DNA of 64,000 nt from Chromatiales bacterium (ex Bugula neritina AB1) (GTDB taxonomy: Bacteria > Pseudomonadota > Gammaproteobacteria > Granulosicoccales > Granulosicoccaceae). Under the pieces are notes generated by a model. The model worked only from the letters and a program-made list of their open reading frames with translations. It did not search any database and was not told the DNA's origin. The position numbers and the translations under genes are program-made. Location: positions 21,600 to 85,599 of the forward strand of contig MDLA01000140.1 in assembly GCA_001730015.1 (NCBI GenBank), in the 5' to 3' direction. Below are positions 37,978 to 47,974 of this stretch, piece after piece. Numbering within the stretch: the first letter of the stretch is position 1; every line of letters begins with the position of its first letter.

Positions 37978-39135
37978 ATGAAAATTATGATAAGCGTGGG
38001 TGAAGCCTCTGGAGATATGCACAGTGCAAATGTACTGCGCAAGCTCCGGACGCTTACCACGCAGCCCATTGAGGCATACGGCATGGGCGGCAAACGTCTG
38101 GCTGCCTGTGGTATGGAGCTGACTGTAGACAACACCGAACACTCGGTGATGGGGCTCATTGAAGTACTGCATAAGTACCCGACACTTCGTGGCCATCTCA
38201 ACCTACTGCGTCAAGCGCTTAGCCAGAACAGACCGGACATCCTCATGCTGGTCGACTACCCTCATTTTAATATGAAGCTGGCCACTACCGCCAAAGCACT
38301 GGATATTCCCGTGCTTTACTACATCACGCCGAAAGTATGGGCATCTCGCGCCGGTCGACTGACTGAGCTCAAGAAAACAATCGACCATGCAGCCGTCATC
38401 CTGCCGTTTGAGGCTGATCTGTTCGAAAAGCACAAAATACCCGCAACCTACGTCGGCAACCCGCTTTTAGACAATACGGCATTAGTCGCTGCCGGCAATC
38501 GGCACAAGCCGCAGAATGACACCACTCGTATTGCCCTGCTTCCCGGTAGCCGCAAGAGTGAAGTCAGTTATCTGCTGCCCGTCATGCTCGGTGCTGCGAA
38601 AAAAATTAAGATGAAGTACCCGGAGGCTGAATTTGTACTGCCTGTTGCCGAAACTATCGATCCAAATCTCATAACCGTTATCAACGCTGCAACGGATATC
38701 GACATTGAGCTGATCTCTTCAACTGACTACGACAAACTAGCACAGTGCGACATTGCACTGGCGGCTTCGGGCACCGCAACACTGGAGCTCGCGATCATGG
38801 GCATACCCATGGTGGTTGGTTATAAGATGAACCCGTTAAGTTATGTAGTAGTAAAAAGATGGCTTACCATTGAAAACATCAGTCTGGTTAATATCGTCGC
38901 TGATAAAAAAGTAGTGCCGGAGTTACTGCAGGATGAAGCGACAGCAGAGAACTTTTTCACTGAAGCAGATGCACTCCTGAGCGACAAAGAAGCCTACCTG
39001 CAACAAAAAGCGCATTTAACGTCAGTTTATAATCAACTCGGCACAGGCGGTGCAGCGACTCGATTATGCAAAATAATTACCGAGCTGGTCGTGAAGTCGA
39101 AAAGTAAAAGCGTAAAAAACGTGGTGCACAGTTAA
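37978..39135 (+). CDS. lpxB: Lipid-A-disaccharide synthase
   Basis: Joins UDP-2,3-diacylglucosamine and lipid X in lipid A synthesis. The family start ISVGEASGDMHSANV is present; further conserved stretches are GMGGKRLAACGM, LVDYPHFNMKLA, YYITPKVWASRAGR, LLPGSRKSEV and ASGTATLELAIMGIPMVVGYK. The ATG at 37978 gives 385 residues, close to E. coli; the frame extends 14 codons upstream without support. It is on the plus strand, convergent with lpxA (29 nt between stops), instead of following lpxA in the same operon as usual. Confidence 0.95.
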   Translation: MKIMISVGEASGDMHSANVLRKLRTLTTQPIEAYGMGGKRLAACGMELTVDNTEHSVMGLIEVLHKYPTLRGHLNLLRQALSQNRPDILMLVDYPHFNMKLATTAKALDIPVLYYITPKVWASRAGRLTELKKTIDHAAVILPFEADLFEKHKIPATYVGNPLLDNTALVAAGNRHKPQNDTTRIALLPGSRKSEVSYLLPVMLGAAKKIKMKYPEAEFVLPVAETIDPNLITVINAATDIDIELISSTDYDKLAQCDIALAASGTATLELAIMGIPMVVGYKMNPLSYVVVKRWLTIENISLVNIVADKKVVPELLQDEATAENFFTEADALLSDKEAYLQQKAHLTSVYNQLGTGGAATRLCKIITELVVKSKSKSVKNVVHS

Positions 39136-39164
39136 AAGCTAAACTATTAATTATACCCTGTTCC

Positions 39165-39935
39165 CTATACCGTTCCGCGCTTACCTTTTTTTATAAACTC
39201 GACAAATTCGAGAACCCGGGGATACTCTTGCGCCATCGCATCTATTTGAGCATACACCTCGTCTGACTTTACGCCGCGACGCTTGACCAACTCGACAAAT
39301 ACCTTCCGAAGAGCTGAAATTTCTTCAGATGAAAACCCTCGCCGTTTTAGCCCCTCCTTGTTGATTCCAACAGCCTCAGCATAGTGACCGCTCACCAGGA
39401 CGAACGGTGGAACGTCTTTATTGATAACCGAACCCATACCAGAAAAACTATGGGCCCCGATCCGGCTGAATTGATGTATAAGTGAAAAACCACCCAAAAT
39501 GGCATAATCCCCCACCTCCACATGCCCGGCAAGAGAAGCGGAATTAGCAAACACCGTGTTATTTCCAACCAGGCAATCGTGCGCGATGTGCACATAGGAC
39601 ATTAATAAGTTATCGTTGCCAATTCGCGTAACCCCGCCACCACCGGTAGTACCGCGATTAATCGTGACAAATTCCCGGATTTTGTTTCGGTCACCAATTT
39701 CCAACCGGCTCTGCTCACCGTCAAACTTCAGGTCCTGCGGATCTTCACCGATCGACGCGAACTGAAAAATCCGGTTCTGCTCCCCAATAATGGTGGGACC
39801 ATTAATGACCACATGGGGACCGACTACCGTTCCTGCTCCGATCTCAACGTCTGCACCCACCACGCAGAAAGGACCGATTTCGCAACTCTCGTGGACTCTG
39901 GCTTCTGCATCGATTACGGCACTTCGATGGATCAA
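39165..39935 (-). CDS. lpxA: UDP-N-acetylglucosamine O-acyltransferase
   Basis: First step of lipid A synthesis: transfers 3-hydroxyacyl from ACP to UDP-GlcNAc. The 256-residue protein is a left-handed beta-helix of hexapeptide repeats with the catalytic histidine in YVHIAHDCLVGN (about residue 118) and a helical C-terminus. It overlaps fabZ by 4 nt (ATGA) and ends the lpxD-fabZ-lpxA run. Confidence 0.96.
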   Translation of the reverse strand: MIHRSAVIDAEARVHESCEIGPFCVVGADVEIGAGTVVGPHVVINGPTIIGEQNRIFQFASIGEDPQDLKFDGEQSRLEIGDRNKIREFVTINRGTTGGGGVTRIGNDNLLMSYVHIAHDCLVGNNTVFANSASLAGHVEVGDYAILGGFSLIHQFSRIGAHSFSGMGSVINKDVPPFVLVSGHYAEAVGINKEGLKRRGFSSEEISALRKVFVELVKRRGVKSDEVYAQIDAMAQEYPRVLEFVEFIKKGKRGTV

Positions 39936-40387
39936 GTTTCTATCTCATTTTTTGCGATCAGAACTTCTGCGGTACAACAGAGCGCGCCATCAACGGTACC
40001 TGTGGCTGCAAACCTCCAGATACCACGCCTTGTTCGCTCGACCGTAACCTTTAATGTTAGCCGATCTCCCGGTACAACCTGTCGCTTGAATCGCGCCTTA
40101 TCAATACCAACCAGCAAATACAATGTCTCCTCACTCGGATATCCGCCCAGCTCCCGGAAAGCAAAGACAGCGCAACTCTGCGCCATCGCTTCAAGTATGA
40201 GTACACCTGGAAATACCGGAAACTGAGGAAAGTGGCCAGTAAAAATCGGTTCGTTGATTGTTACATTTTTAATTGCAGTCAGGCCAACGCCTGGCTCCAT
40301 CTCAACAACTTTGTCGATCAATAGAAACGGATAGCGATGAGGCAGGTACTTTACGATCTCTGTGATATCTAGTTGTTCCAAGCGCAC
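39932..40387 (-). CDS. fabZ: 3-hydroxyacyl-[ACP] dehydratase FabZ
   Basis: Hotdog-fold dehydratase of fatty-acid elongation, 151 residues. HRYPFLLIDKV (about 17-27), the catalytic histidine in FTGHFPQFPVFPGVLILEA (about 50-68) and the partner glutamate in the same stretch are present. It competes with LpxA for 3-hydroxyacyl-ACP, which fits its place between lpxD and lpxA. Confidence 0.96.
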   Translation of the reverse strand: MRLEQLDITEIVKYLPHRYPFLLIDKVVEMEPGVGLTAIKNVTINEPIFTGHFPQFPVFPGVLILEAMAQSCAVFAFRELGGYPSEETLYLLVGIDKARFKRQVVPGDRLTLKVTVERTRRGIWRFAATGTVDGALCCTAEVLIAKNEIET

Positions 40388-40398
40388 TTTCCCGGTGG

Positions 40399-41415
40399 TT
40401 AACTACTTTTCGGTTTTCTAGTCTGACGTACAAAATCATCCAGTCGGTGCAATCGCACAACATTCTTTCGCCATTGCGCTGAAGGTTCCAGGGGATACCC
40501 CGACGAATAACTGCCGGCGCTGCTAATTGAGCGATTGACAAAGGAGTCTGCAGTAATCAGTACGTTATCACAGATAGACAGGTGACCAACTATAGAAACT
40601 GCACCGCCAATGCGACAATTCCGCCCGATTTTCGTGCTACCGGCAATACCTGTACAACCCGCAATTGCCGTGTTGCTTCCGATAACCACATTGTGGGCAA
40701 TCTGGATCTGGTTGTCCAAAATTACTCCGTCCCCGATAATTGTGTCATCGAGAGCACCTCGGTCAATCGTAGTCGATGCCCCGACACTGACTCGATCACC
40801 AAGCACTACCGCCCCGAGCTGATGAATTTTCTGCCAACCGGCTTTCGAAGGCGCCCAACCAAATCCATCTGCGCCGATAACAGCACCGGAATGAACTTCG
40901 CACCGCTGACCAATCGTACAGCCGTGCAGGACCGTAGAATTTGCAAACAGACGTGAGTTGTCACCTATCTGGCACGAGCTGCCGACAAACGCTCCCGCAT
41001 CGACACGGACATTTTCGCCAATGACCGTGTTGTCTTCTATAACCGCCTGCGGACCTACAGAAGCTGTTGCCGCTAGCTCAACGCCTTCACCGATTACGGC
41101 CGATGAATGCACGACCCCTTTTCCATCACCAGATTTCACCCACAACTGAGTCAGGTGTGCATAACTAAGGTAGGGGTCGTCACTGTGCAGCCGAACCGCT
41201 GAGGTATTCGTGGTGAAAGCACCAGGCATTATCACAGCACTAGCCTGAGAGGCTTCCAATGCCGATAACAGCTTGCGTCCGGTTACAAACGTAATACTGC
41301 CAGCTGTTGCCTTGTCCACCGCAGCAATTCGCGAGATTTCAAGCGTTGGATCTCCGCTAATACTCAAGCCAAGCGCCCGGGCGATTCCACCAGTGGTAAA
41401 AGATGCTCGGCTCAT
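40399..41415 (-). CDS. lpxD: UDP-3-O-(3-hydroxyacyl)glucosamine N-acyltransferase
   Basis: Third enzyme of lipid A synthesis, 338 residues. The N-terminal uridine-binding domain (about 1-100, LEISRIAAVDKATAGSITFV) is followed by hexapeptide-repeat beta-helix with the catalytic histidine in NQIQIAHNVVIG (about residue 240). It begins 54 nt after skp and ends 11 nt before fabZ. Confidence 0.96.
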   Translation of the reverse strand: MSRASFTTGGIARALGLSISGDPTLEISRIAAVDKATAGSITFVTGRKLLSALEASQASAVIMPGAFTTNTSAVRLHSDDPYLSYAHLTQLWVKSGDGKGVVHSSAVIGEGVELAATASVGPQAVIEDNTVIGENVRVDAGAFVGSSCQIGDNSRLFANSTVLHGCTIGQRCEVHSGAVIGADGFGWAPSKAGWQKIHQLGAVVLGDRVSVGASTTIDRGALDDTIIGDGVILDNQIQIAHNVVIGSNTAIAGCTGIAGSTKIGRNCRIGGAVSIVGHLSICDNVLITADSFVNRSISSAGSYSSGYPLEPSAQWRKNVVRLHRLDDFVRQTRKPKSS

Positions 41416-41469
41416 CTCTTATCAGATTTCGCTAATCTATTTTCTGACTGAATCAGACAGATTGCCATC

Positions 41470-41985
41470 TTATTTAACGTCACTTGCCAGGTGAAGTTCG
41501 CGCAACACTTGCTCGGTAACATCGACATTCTTATTTGCGAACAACACGCCATCACTGATTATCAGGTCGTAGCTGTGCTCTTTGGCAAATGAAGCAATTG
41601 CATCCAGAACATAAATTCTTACCTGTTTGAACTCCTGATTCTTCTGGATATTCAACTCTTCACGGAATTCCTGCTCATCACGCTTAACACGACGTTCGGT
41701 TTTGCGAAATTCTCGTTCGACGGTCGCACGTTCACTCTCTGCCAATTCGCCGTCGTCGCCATCAAGCTTCCCTCTAAGTTCTGCCAGTGCCCGCTTCTGC
41801 GCCTTTATACCAGCCTGACGCGGTGCAAACTCTGTCTCCAGCCGATTACTGGCAGCTTGAGCTTGTGGTGCTTTGTCGATCAGATAAGGGATATCAACGA
41901 AACCCACTTTTATGTCGGCAGCAAAACTGGTTTTTAAGCAAAGCAAGCCTGAGAATAACAGAGAAAGTGCGAGCTTTTTCATCAC
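41470..41985 (-). CDS. skp: Periplasmic chaperone Skp (OmpH)
   Basis: Trimeric jellyfish-like chaperone that carries unfolded outer-membrane proteins to the BAM complex. A signal peptide (residues 1-22, LALSLLFSGLLCLKTSFA) and a charged helical body (about 40-150, rich in E, R and K with REFRKTERRVKRDEQEFREE) are visible; 171 residues is standard. Position between bamA and lpxD confirms the call. Confidence 0.94.
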   Translation of the reverse strand: MMKKLALSLLFSGLLCLKTSFAADIKVGFVDIPYLIDKAPQAQAASNRLETEFAPRQAGIKAQKRALAELRGKLDGDDGELAESERATVEREFRKTERRVKRDEQEFREELNIQKNQEFKQVRIYVLDAIASFAKEHSYDLIISDGVLFANKNVDVTEQVLRELHLASDVK

Positions 41986-42051
41986 GAGCAGACAACCCTG
42001 TACACAGGCTTCACCAATCCGCGGCGTTCCTGAAGTGTTTCCGTCGGACGG

Positions 42052-44421
42052 TTAAAACAAGGAACCGATAGTAAACTGAAATGACTGCTTGCTGTCGCTG
42101 TTTCGATCATTGAATGTTTCGGCAATACTGAAAGTAAGAGGGCCAATTGGCGCCAGCCAGACAAAGGCCAAACCGTAGGAACCACGGAGTTCATCCGTTT
42201 CGAAGTCTGACACATCGCTAAATACATTGCCAAGATCAGTAAACACACTCATACGGGTAGCGCCCGCTGTTTCAACAAATGGCGGTGGAAAAATAACCTC
42301 GAGTGACCCGATAGTGCGGAAATCTCCACCCTGCGCATCACCTTCACCGTTATTATCCCTCGGACCGAGGGTACTGCGACGATACCCCCGTACCGACTGT
42401 ATACCGCCTGCAAAAAAACGTCTGAAGAACGGTAGTGAATCAAGTCCTTTCTCACCTTCCCCATAATTCACCCGAGCACTAAATGACAGAGTGTAACGTT
42501 CAGTTAACGGTCGGAAATACTCGAAGTTGTATCCAAGCTTCAGGTAGCTCAGATCACTGTTCGGTGTGGTGACCTCCAGACTCAGCGAGTTGCGAGTCCC
42601 TCGGGTAGCGAAAATCGTACGGTCACGGGTGTCATGAATGTATCCAAAGCTCAGGTCAAACAGGTCGTATTCTTTACCGAACTCATCGATAAATTCGATA
42701 ATTTCAGGGGATGATTCATTCGTCTGAATCGCTTGAACATTTTCGAATCCAACACCAAAACTAAAGGTGGAGAACTCACTCAGGGGCACGCCATAACGAA
42801 GCTTGACTCCATAGCTGTCCAGTACGAATTTAGCTGTTGAACTAAGCTCACTGGTATCAGTTTTTTTAATAAAGGCCCGCACATTTCGACTGATCCCGTC
42901 TGGTGTGTAGTAAGGATCAGTATAGGAAATCGAAAAATTATCCTGACTGGTACTATTGTCAAACGTTAGGGCAATTCGTTCGCCGGTCCCAAATAAATTT
43001 TCCTGGGTAAAATTAATGTTGAATATAAACCCGTCTGATCCATATCCCGCTCCGGCTCCAAAAGATCCCGACGGGCCTTCAGTTACACCAACCACTATAT
43101 CCACCAGTTCGTCAGAACCGGGTACTCTTGGAGTAGTGATGTTTATACGGTCGATATAAGGCAGCCGCTGCAAACGGGTTTGAGAACGGGAAAGTGCCAA
43201 TGGTGAAAACCGCCCCCCTTCCATCTGACGCATTTCACGACGCAGCACTTCATCCTGAGTTCTACTCTGGCCGGAGAACGAAATACGTCTTACATACACC
43301 CGTTTACCTGGATCAATATCCAGATTGAGACCCACCGTTCTAGATTCATCATTAACATCGGGGATCACTTTCACATCAGCGAAGGCATAGCCGTCTTCAG
43401 CCAGTCTGTCGACAATTGCATTACTGCTTTTAGTCATTAATTTACGGGAGTACACATCTCCTTCTGACATCACCAGCAAAGCGGCTAACTGTTCTTCAGT
43501 AACACTCAGATCTTCACCCGAAAAAGATATCGCACCCACCGTATACTGCTCACCTTCATCGACATTAATCGTGACATTTATATCTCGTTTGTCCGGAGAT
43601 ATAGTGACCTGAGTAGAGGTAATATCGAATCGCAGGTAGCCGCGATCCAGATACCAGGCGCGAAGTTTTTCAGTATCTGCGGTCAGCTTTGCACGGGAGT
43701 ACTCATCACGCGATCCAAACGGATTCCAGCCTCCCACACCAGACTCCAGCAAATCGAGTAACCGGTCTTCATCAAAGGCTTTATTGCCGACGATATTCAC
43801 GTGGCTGATCTTGGCTATCGCGCCTTCGGTAACTTCTACATTGACGTTGACTCGATTTCGTTCCAATGAATCTACAGACGAAGTGACTGTCGTGCCGTAT
43901 TGTCCTCGACTGAAATAGACCTGACGAACTTCAGTTTCGAGGTTATCCAGCACCGATCGTCTAAAAATTCTCCCTGGAGCCAGACCGATTGCACGGAGGG
44001 TTTCATCCATCTGCTCCTTAGACAGCGCTTTACTCCCCTTCACTTTGACTGCAACTATTGCCGGCCGCTCGTCGACCGTTACAATCAGTGTTCCCTCGTC
44101 ACGGGACAGACTAACATCATCGAACAACTCGGTTTCATAAAGTGCACGTATCACCCGACCACTATCGCGATCAGTCTCAAAACGATCGTCAGCGCGCACG
44201 GGCAAGTAGCTGAGAACAGTACCCTTCTCGACGTGCTCAATGCCACGAATAACAATGTCTTTGATAATGAACGCCTGCCCGGCCGCTGCCAGGGACAGCG
44301 GGCTCAGGAGTACGAGTAGAAGACAAAGTGATAGCGGTGACTTGAAGCCACTAAATCTGGCGATGGAACCTGATGGCATTAACGGGTTTATGACTTGTTG
44401 GATTCTTCGCCACAATAGCAA
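42052..44421 (-). CDS. bamA: Outer-membrane protein assembly factor BamA
   Basis: Core of the BAM complex. A signal peptide is followed by five POTRA domains (about 50-450, starting FIIKDIVIRGIEHVEKGTVL) and a C-terminal 16-strand barrel (about 455-789) with the conserved GGIQSVRGYRRSTLGPRD loop and a final strand ending in F (TIGSLF). The start is a TTG with a strong GGAGG 5 nt upstream; the first ATG in frame (44379) lacks a ribosome site but would also leave a signal peptide. 789 residues compares with 810 in E. coli. Confidence 0.95.
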   Translation of the reverse strand: MLLWRRIQQVINPLMPSGSIARFSGFKSPLSLCLLLVLLSPLSLAAAGQAFIIKDIVIRGIEHVEKGTVLSYLPVRADDRFETDRDSGRVIRALYETELFDDVSLSRDEGTLIVTVDERPAIVAVKVKGSKALSKEQMDETLRAIGLAPGRIFRRSVLDNLETEVRQVYFSRGQYGTTVTSSVDSLERNRVNVNVEVTEGAIAKISHVNIVGNKAFDEDRLLDLLESGVGGWNPFGSRDEYSRAKLTADTEKLRAWYLDRGYLRFDITSTQVTISPDKRDINVTINVDEGEQYTVGAISFSGEDLSVTEEQLAALLVMSEGDVYSRKLMTKSSNAIVDRLAEDGYAFADVKVIPDVNDESRTVGLNLDIDPGKRVYVRRISFSGQSRTQDEVLRREMRQMEGGRFSPLALSRSQTRLQRLPYIDRINITTPRVPGSDELVDIVVGVTEGPSGSFGAGAGYGSDGFIFNINFTQENLFGTGERIALTFDNSTSQDNFSISYTDPYYTPDGISRNVRAFIKKTDTSELSSTAKFVLDSYGVKLRYGVPLSEFSTFSFGVGFENVQAIQTNESSPEIIEFIDEFGKEYDLFDLSFGYIHDTRDRTIFATRGTRNSLSLEVTTPNSDLSYLKLGYNFEYFRPLTERYTLSFSARVNYGEGEKGLDSLPFFRRFFAGGIQSVRGYRRSTLGPRDNNGEGDAQGGDFRTIGSLEVIFPPPFVETAGATRMSVFTDLGNVFSDVSDFETDELRGSYGLAFVWLAPIGPLTFSIAETFNDRNSDSKQSFQFTIGSLF

Positions 44422-44517
44422 GCCCCCTCCTACCGAGGGATTACCGAATCTAAACGTGCCTTAAACTTTTTCAGTCACCTGCACATGCGTAGCTCGATTC
44501 AAAAAACTACGACAGAA

Positions 44518-45894
44518 TCAGGATGGCAGAATTCGAAGGATATCCTGATAAAAAACAAACGTCATCAAGCCTGCCAGCAGCAATAAACCCACTTGCTGAC
44601 CATAGATCTGTATCCGTTCCGAGACTGGTTTGCCAGTAACCGCTTCAATTGCAAAATAGACAAGGTGTCCGCCGTCCAGCATTGGCACCGGGAACAAATT
44701 GAAAATTCCAAGACTGATTGACACCAGAGCAATAAAACTCAGATAGTGATCAACACCAACACTCACCGATTGCCCGGCAAATTGCGCTATAGAAATCGGT
44801 CCACTTACGGTATTTTTAAGCGACACCTCACCGGTAAACAATTTGCCAATCATACCGAGGCTCACTGAAATCATGTTACCAGTGCGCTGTATTGCTTTAT
44901 AAAACGCTGTGCCGGGTGAATAACGTTCAACGGTTCGCAGCTTTTCATCAATCAGCTTCTGTGATTGAGTCTCGCGTGCTCCGATAAACCCGATTGATAA
45001 ATCTTCACGCTGCAACAGACGGGGAGTGAGCGGAACAATCAACGTCGAGGAATCGCGGAGTAATTCTATCTGGAGTGTCTTCTCGGGACTGGCGCGGATA
45101 ATCCGAACCCAGTCTGCCCAGGTTTCAACGGGTTGACCGTCGCTACTAATAACCCGATCACCCGCCCGAAGCCCTGCCGCCTCAGCAGCGCCTCCGGGTT
45201 CAATACCACCAACAACCGGATCTACTGTGGGCCACCATCGCTGCAAACCGAGCTTGGCGATTAAGTCCCCCTGATCTGCCAGCAATTCACGGCTGTTAAT
45301 AGGCAAGCGGCGATGGATTGTTGCTCCGGCATCCGTTTCAACCGTAACTTCGAGGACTTCAGAATTTTCCACAATGTTATCGAGCAAAGCCACAAATGCG
45401 GTATCCCAGGTGGGGGTGGGCATTTCCGCTATACGAACTATTTTATCGCCTTCGGTAAACCCGGCTTCCTCTGCTGCACTCCCGGGCAAGGGAGCCCCCA
45501 GTATTGGAGCAATACCGGTAATTCCAACAATAAACACTATCCAGTAGACCAGCACGGCCAATATCAGGTTAGCCAGCGGCCCGGCCAGTACGATAGCGCT
45601 ACGCGCCCAGACACTTTTCCGGTTAAACGCTCGATCAAGCTCATTCGCAGCGACATCACCTTCCCGCTCATCGAGCATTTTGACGTAACCACCCAATGGA
45701 ATTGCCGCTAGCACGTATTCTGTTGGGTCTGCGCCCGAAATCCGCTTCCACAAAGGCTTGCCAAAGCCGATAGAAAAACGCAGAACCTTGACGCCCATTT
45801 TTTTGGCAACCCAATAGTGGCCAAACTCGTGAACTGTCACCAGTATGCCGATCGCCAGAATGAATGCCACCAGACTTAACAAAAAACCTTGCAT
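44518..45894 (-). CDS. rseP: Site-2 protease RseP
   Basis: Intramembrane zinc protease that completes cleavage of RseA and frees RpoE, whose genes are at the other end of this window. The zinc motif HEFGH is at residues 23-27 within the first membrane segment; two PDZ-like domains lie in the periplasmic part (about 120-310, with GDKIVRIAEMPTP and GDRVISSDGQPVETW). The LDG motif (LFPVPMLDGGH) near 400 provides the third ligand. 458 residues is normal. It lies between dxr and bamA. Confidence 0.96.
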   Translation of the reverse strand: MQGFLLSLVAFILAIGILVTVHEFGHYWVAKKMGVKVLRFSIGFGKPLWKRISGADPTEYVLAAIPLGGYVKMLDEREGDVAANELDRAFNRKSVWARSAIVLAGPLANLILAVLVYWIVFIVGITGIAPILGAPLPGSAAEEAGFTEGDKIVRIAEMPTPTWDTAFVALLDNIVENSEVLEVTVETDAGATIHRRLPINSRELLADQGDLIAKLGLQRWWPTVDPVVGGIEPGGAAEAAGLRAGDRVISSDGQPVETWADWVRIIRASPEKTLQIELLRDSSTLIVPLTPRLLQREDLSIGFIGARETQSQKLIDEKLRTVERYSPGTAFYKAIQRTGNMISVSLGMIGKLFTGEVSLKNTVSGPISIAQFAGQSVSVGVDHYLSFIALVSISLGIFNLFPVPMLDGGHLVYFAIEAVTGKPVSERIQIYGQQVGLLLLAGLMTFVFYQDILRILPS

Positions 45895-45913
45895 TAAATA
45901 GTTCCTGTCAACA

Positions 45914-47146
45914 TTACCGAAGCCCCGGAATTATGCTGTCATCAATATGATCGACGGCGTAGCGCCTGACTGCTTGATCCATAGTGTATAGGTCGTCAAT
46001 CGACTGTGGTGCTTCACTCTTATAACTGTGCAATACGTGACGGTTCACACGCGCGATATCGGTAAACCCGATAACCCCATCGATAAATTTTTGCACCGCC
46101 ACTTCGTTTGCGGCATTAAGTACGCCAGTTGCAGATTTTCCAGCACGCATGGCTTCACGAGCCAGCGCTAGACATGGAAAGCGATTTTCATCAGGAATTT
46201 CAAACGCCAGAGACTGCAACTGCCGGAAATCCAGCGGCTCCACACCAGCATCGATTCGTCCGGGCCAGGCAAGAGCCTGTGCAATTGGAGTTTTCATATC
46301 AGCCCGCCCCAACTGAGCTAACACTGAGCCGTCACGATACCGCACCATCGAGTGAATAACACTTTGCGGATGCACAACCACTTCTACCGACGATTCTTTT
46401 ACACCAAACAAATAACACGCCTCGATTACTTCAAGACCCTTGTTCATCATAGTCGCCGAATCAATCGAAATTTTCGACCCCATGCTCCAATTCGGATGAT
46501 TGAGCGCTTCAGCAACTGTGGCCTCGGCCATCTGCTCCATAGACCATTCTCTAAACGGCCCACCGGATGCGGTCAGCACCAGTGACTGGACACCAGTATC
46601 TGCAGGGTTGCTATTGATTGATTCCGTTATCCCCACCTCACGCGCCAGTGCGCACGGGAGACACTGGAATATGGCATTGTGCTCGCTGTCTACTGGAACA
46701 ATCGTCGCACCGCCGTCTCTGGCGGCAGCAATGAGTATGTCTCCGGCGACAACCATTGATTCTTTATTTGCCAGCAAAATCCGCTTGCCACACTGCGCAG
46801 CTATCAGCGTAGATTTTAATCCGGCAAAACCGACAATAGCTGCCATAACGATGTCGACATCGTGACTTGAAGCAATTTCCTCCTGCGCCGCCGATCCCTG
46901 TAACACTTTTGTTTTACAACCCGAAGCGAGTAGTCGCCGGGCTAATTCTGCAGCAGCCTCGGCATCTGCCATCGCCGCACGGCCAGGCTCAAATTTGCAA
47001 CACTGCTCGTAAAGTAGGGCTACGTTTTTATTCGCACATAACGCCTCTATCCGGTAGCGCTCGGAGTTGCGCTCAATGACATCAAGAGTGCTAGTGCCAA
47101 TCGACCCGGTTGAGCCGAATATGGCGACCGATTCAACGTCTGCCAT
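45914..47146 (-). CDS. dxr: 1-deoxy-D-xylulose 5-phosphate reductoisomerase
   Basis: Second enzyme of the MEP isoprenoid pathway. NADPH motif GSTGSIGTSTLDV is at about 11-23; LLANKESMV, VPVDSEHNAIFQ, the loop HPQSVIHSMVRY and SATMMNKGLEVIEA are all present. 410 residues is slightly longer than the E. coli enzyme (398). It follows cdsA after 3 nt and precedes rseP by 19 nt. Confidence 0.96.
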   Translation of the reverse strand: MADVESVAIFGSTGSIGTSTLDVIERNSERYRIEALCANKNVALLYEQCCKFEPGRAAMADAEAAAELARRLLASGCKTKVLQGSAAQEEIASSHDVDIVMAAIVGFAGLKSTLIAAQCGKRILLANKESMVVAGDILIAAARDGGATIVPVDSEHNAIFQCLPCALAREVGITESINSNPADTGVQSLVLTASGGPFREWSMEQMAEATVAEALNHPNWSMGSKISIDSATMMNKGLEVIEACYLFGVKESSVEVVVHPQSVIHSMVRYRDGSVLAQLGRADMKTPIAQALAWPGRIDAGVEPLDFRQLQSLAFEIPDENRFPCLALAREAMRAGKSATGVLNAANEVAVQKFIDGVIGFTDIARVNRHVLHSYKSEAPQSIDDLYTMDQAVRRYAVDHIDDSIIPGLR

Positions 47147-47149
47147 GCA

Positions 47150-47959
47150 CTACAACCAGATTATGGCAAAAGCCATCCAGGGTATTGCCGCAAGCAAACC
47201 ATCAAAGCGATCAAGAACCCCGCCATGACCCGGTAACAACACGCCACTGTCTTTGACTCCGGCGGTACGTTTCGCCCGACTTATAAACAAATCCCCGGCA
47301 ATAGAATAAACTGCCGCAAAACAGGCCATAACAACTAATGCCAGCCAGGATTGTTGTTCACCGATAAAAAATCCCGCGGCAACTACGGCCAGAACCCCAG
47401 CGAGAGCGAGGCCGCCAACCGCACCTTCTATAGTTTTTCCTTTGGAGATTGACTCAGCCAGTTTGCGTTTACCGAATTTCTTTCCAGTGAAATATGCCCC
47501 CGTATCTGCGGCTGCGACAAGCGCGACGATAAAAACAACATACCCCGCTGAAACATGGGCCCGCAGCCAATACAACGAATAAATAGATGTTAGTAAAATC
47601 ACAGACGCAAGCGCTAACAACGCAACACGCACACGCCCAGGCTCTTCCGGCATTATTACGGGTCGCAAATACAAATCGAATCCAATTGCGATCCAGGCGA
47701 GTATCACCACCAGCACAGCGGGCTTCAATAGCGCCTCACCCCCCAACCGGAAACACAAGCCGGCAACTAAAACCATGACCGAGCTATAGAGTATTCTGCC
47801 AGCAACAGAGCGCAAGTCGCACAGAGCACTCCATTCCCAGGCACAACTGCCGGCGGCTACCAGCAAGAACAGGGCGAACCAGATACCGGGCCAGTAAAAA
47901 AGAGCCCATAGAGCCACAGAGGCCAGCACAACCGCGGTAATAATTCGTTGCTTCAGCAT
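47150..47959 (-). CDS. cdsA: Phosphatidate cytidylyltransferase
   Basis: Makes CDP-diacylglycerol for phospholipid synthesis. Integral membrane protein of 269 residues with about seven hydrophobic segments. The family signature is complete near the C-terminus: SRAKRTAGVKDSGVLLPGHGG followed by VLDRFD. It lies between uppS (15-nt gap) and dxr (3-nt gap). Confidence 0.95.
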   Translation of the reverse strand: MLKQRIITAVVLASVALWALFYWPGIWFALFLLVAAGSCAWEWSALCDLRSVAGRILYSSVMVLVAGLCFRLGGEALLKPAVLVVILAWIAIGFDLYLRPVIMPEEPGRVRVALLALASVILLTSIYSLYWLRAHVSAGYVVFIVALVAAADTGAYFTGKKFGKRKLAESISKGKTIEGAVGGLALAGVLAVVAAGFFIGEQQSWLALVVMACFAAVYSIAGDLFISRAKRTAGVKDSGVLLPGHGGVLDRFDGLLAAIPWMAFAIIWL

Positions 47960-47974
47960 CTAGAAACCTTGCAC

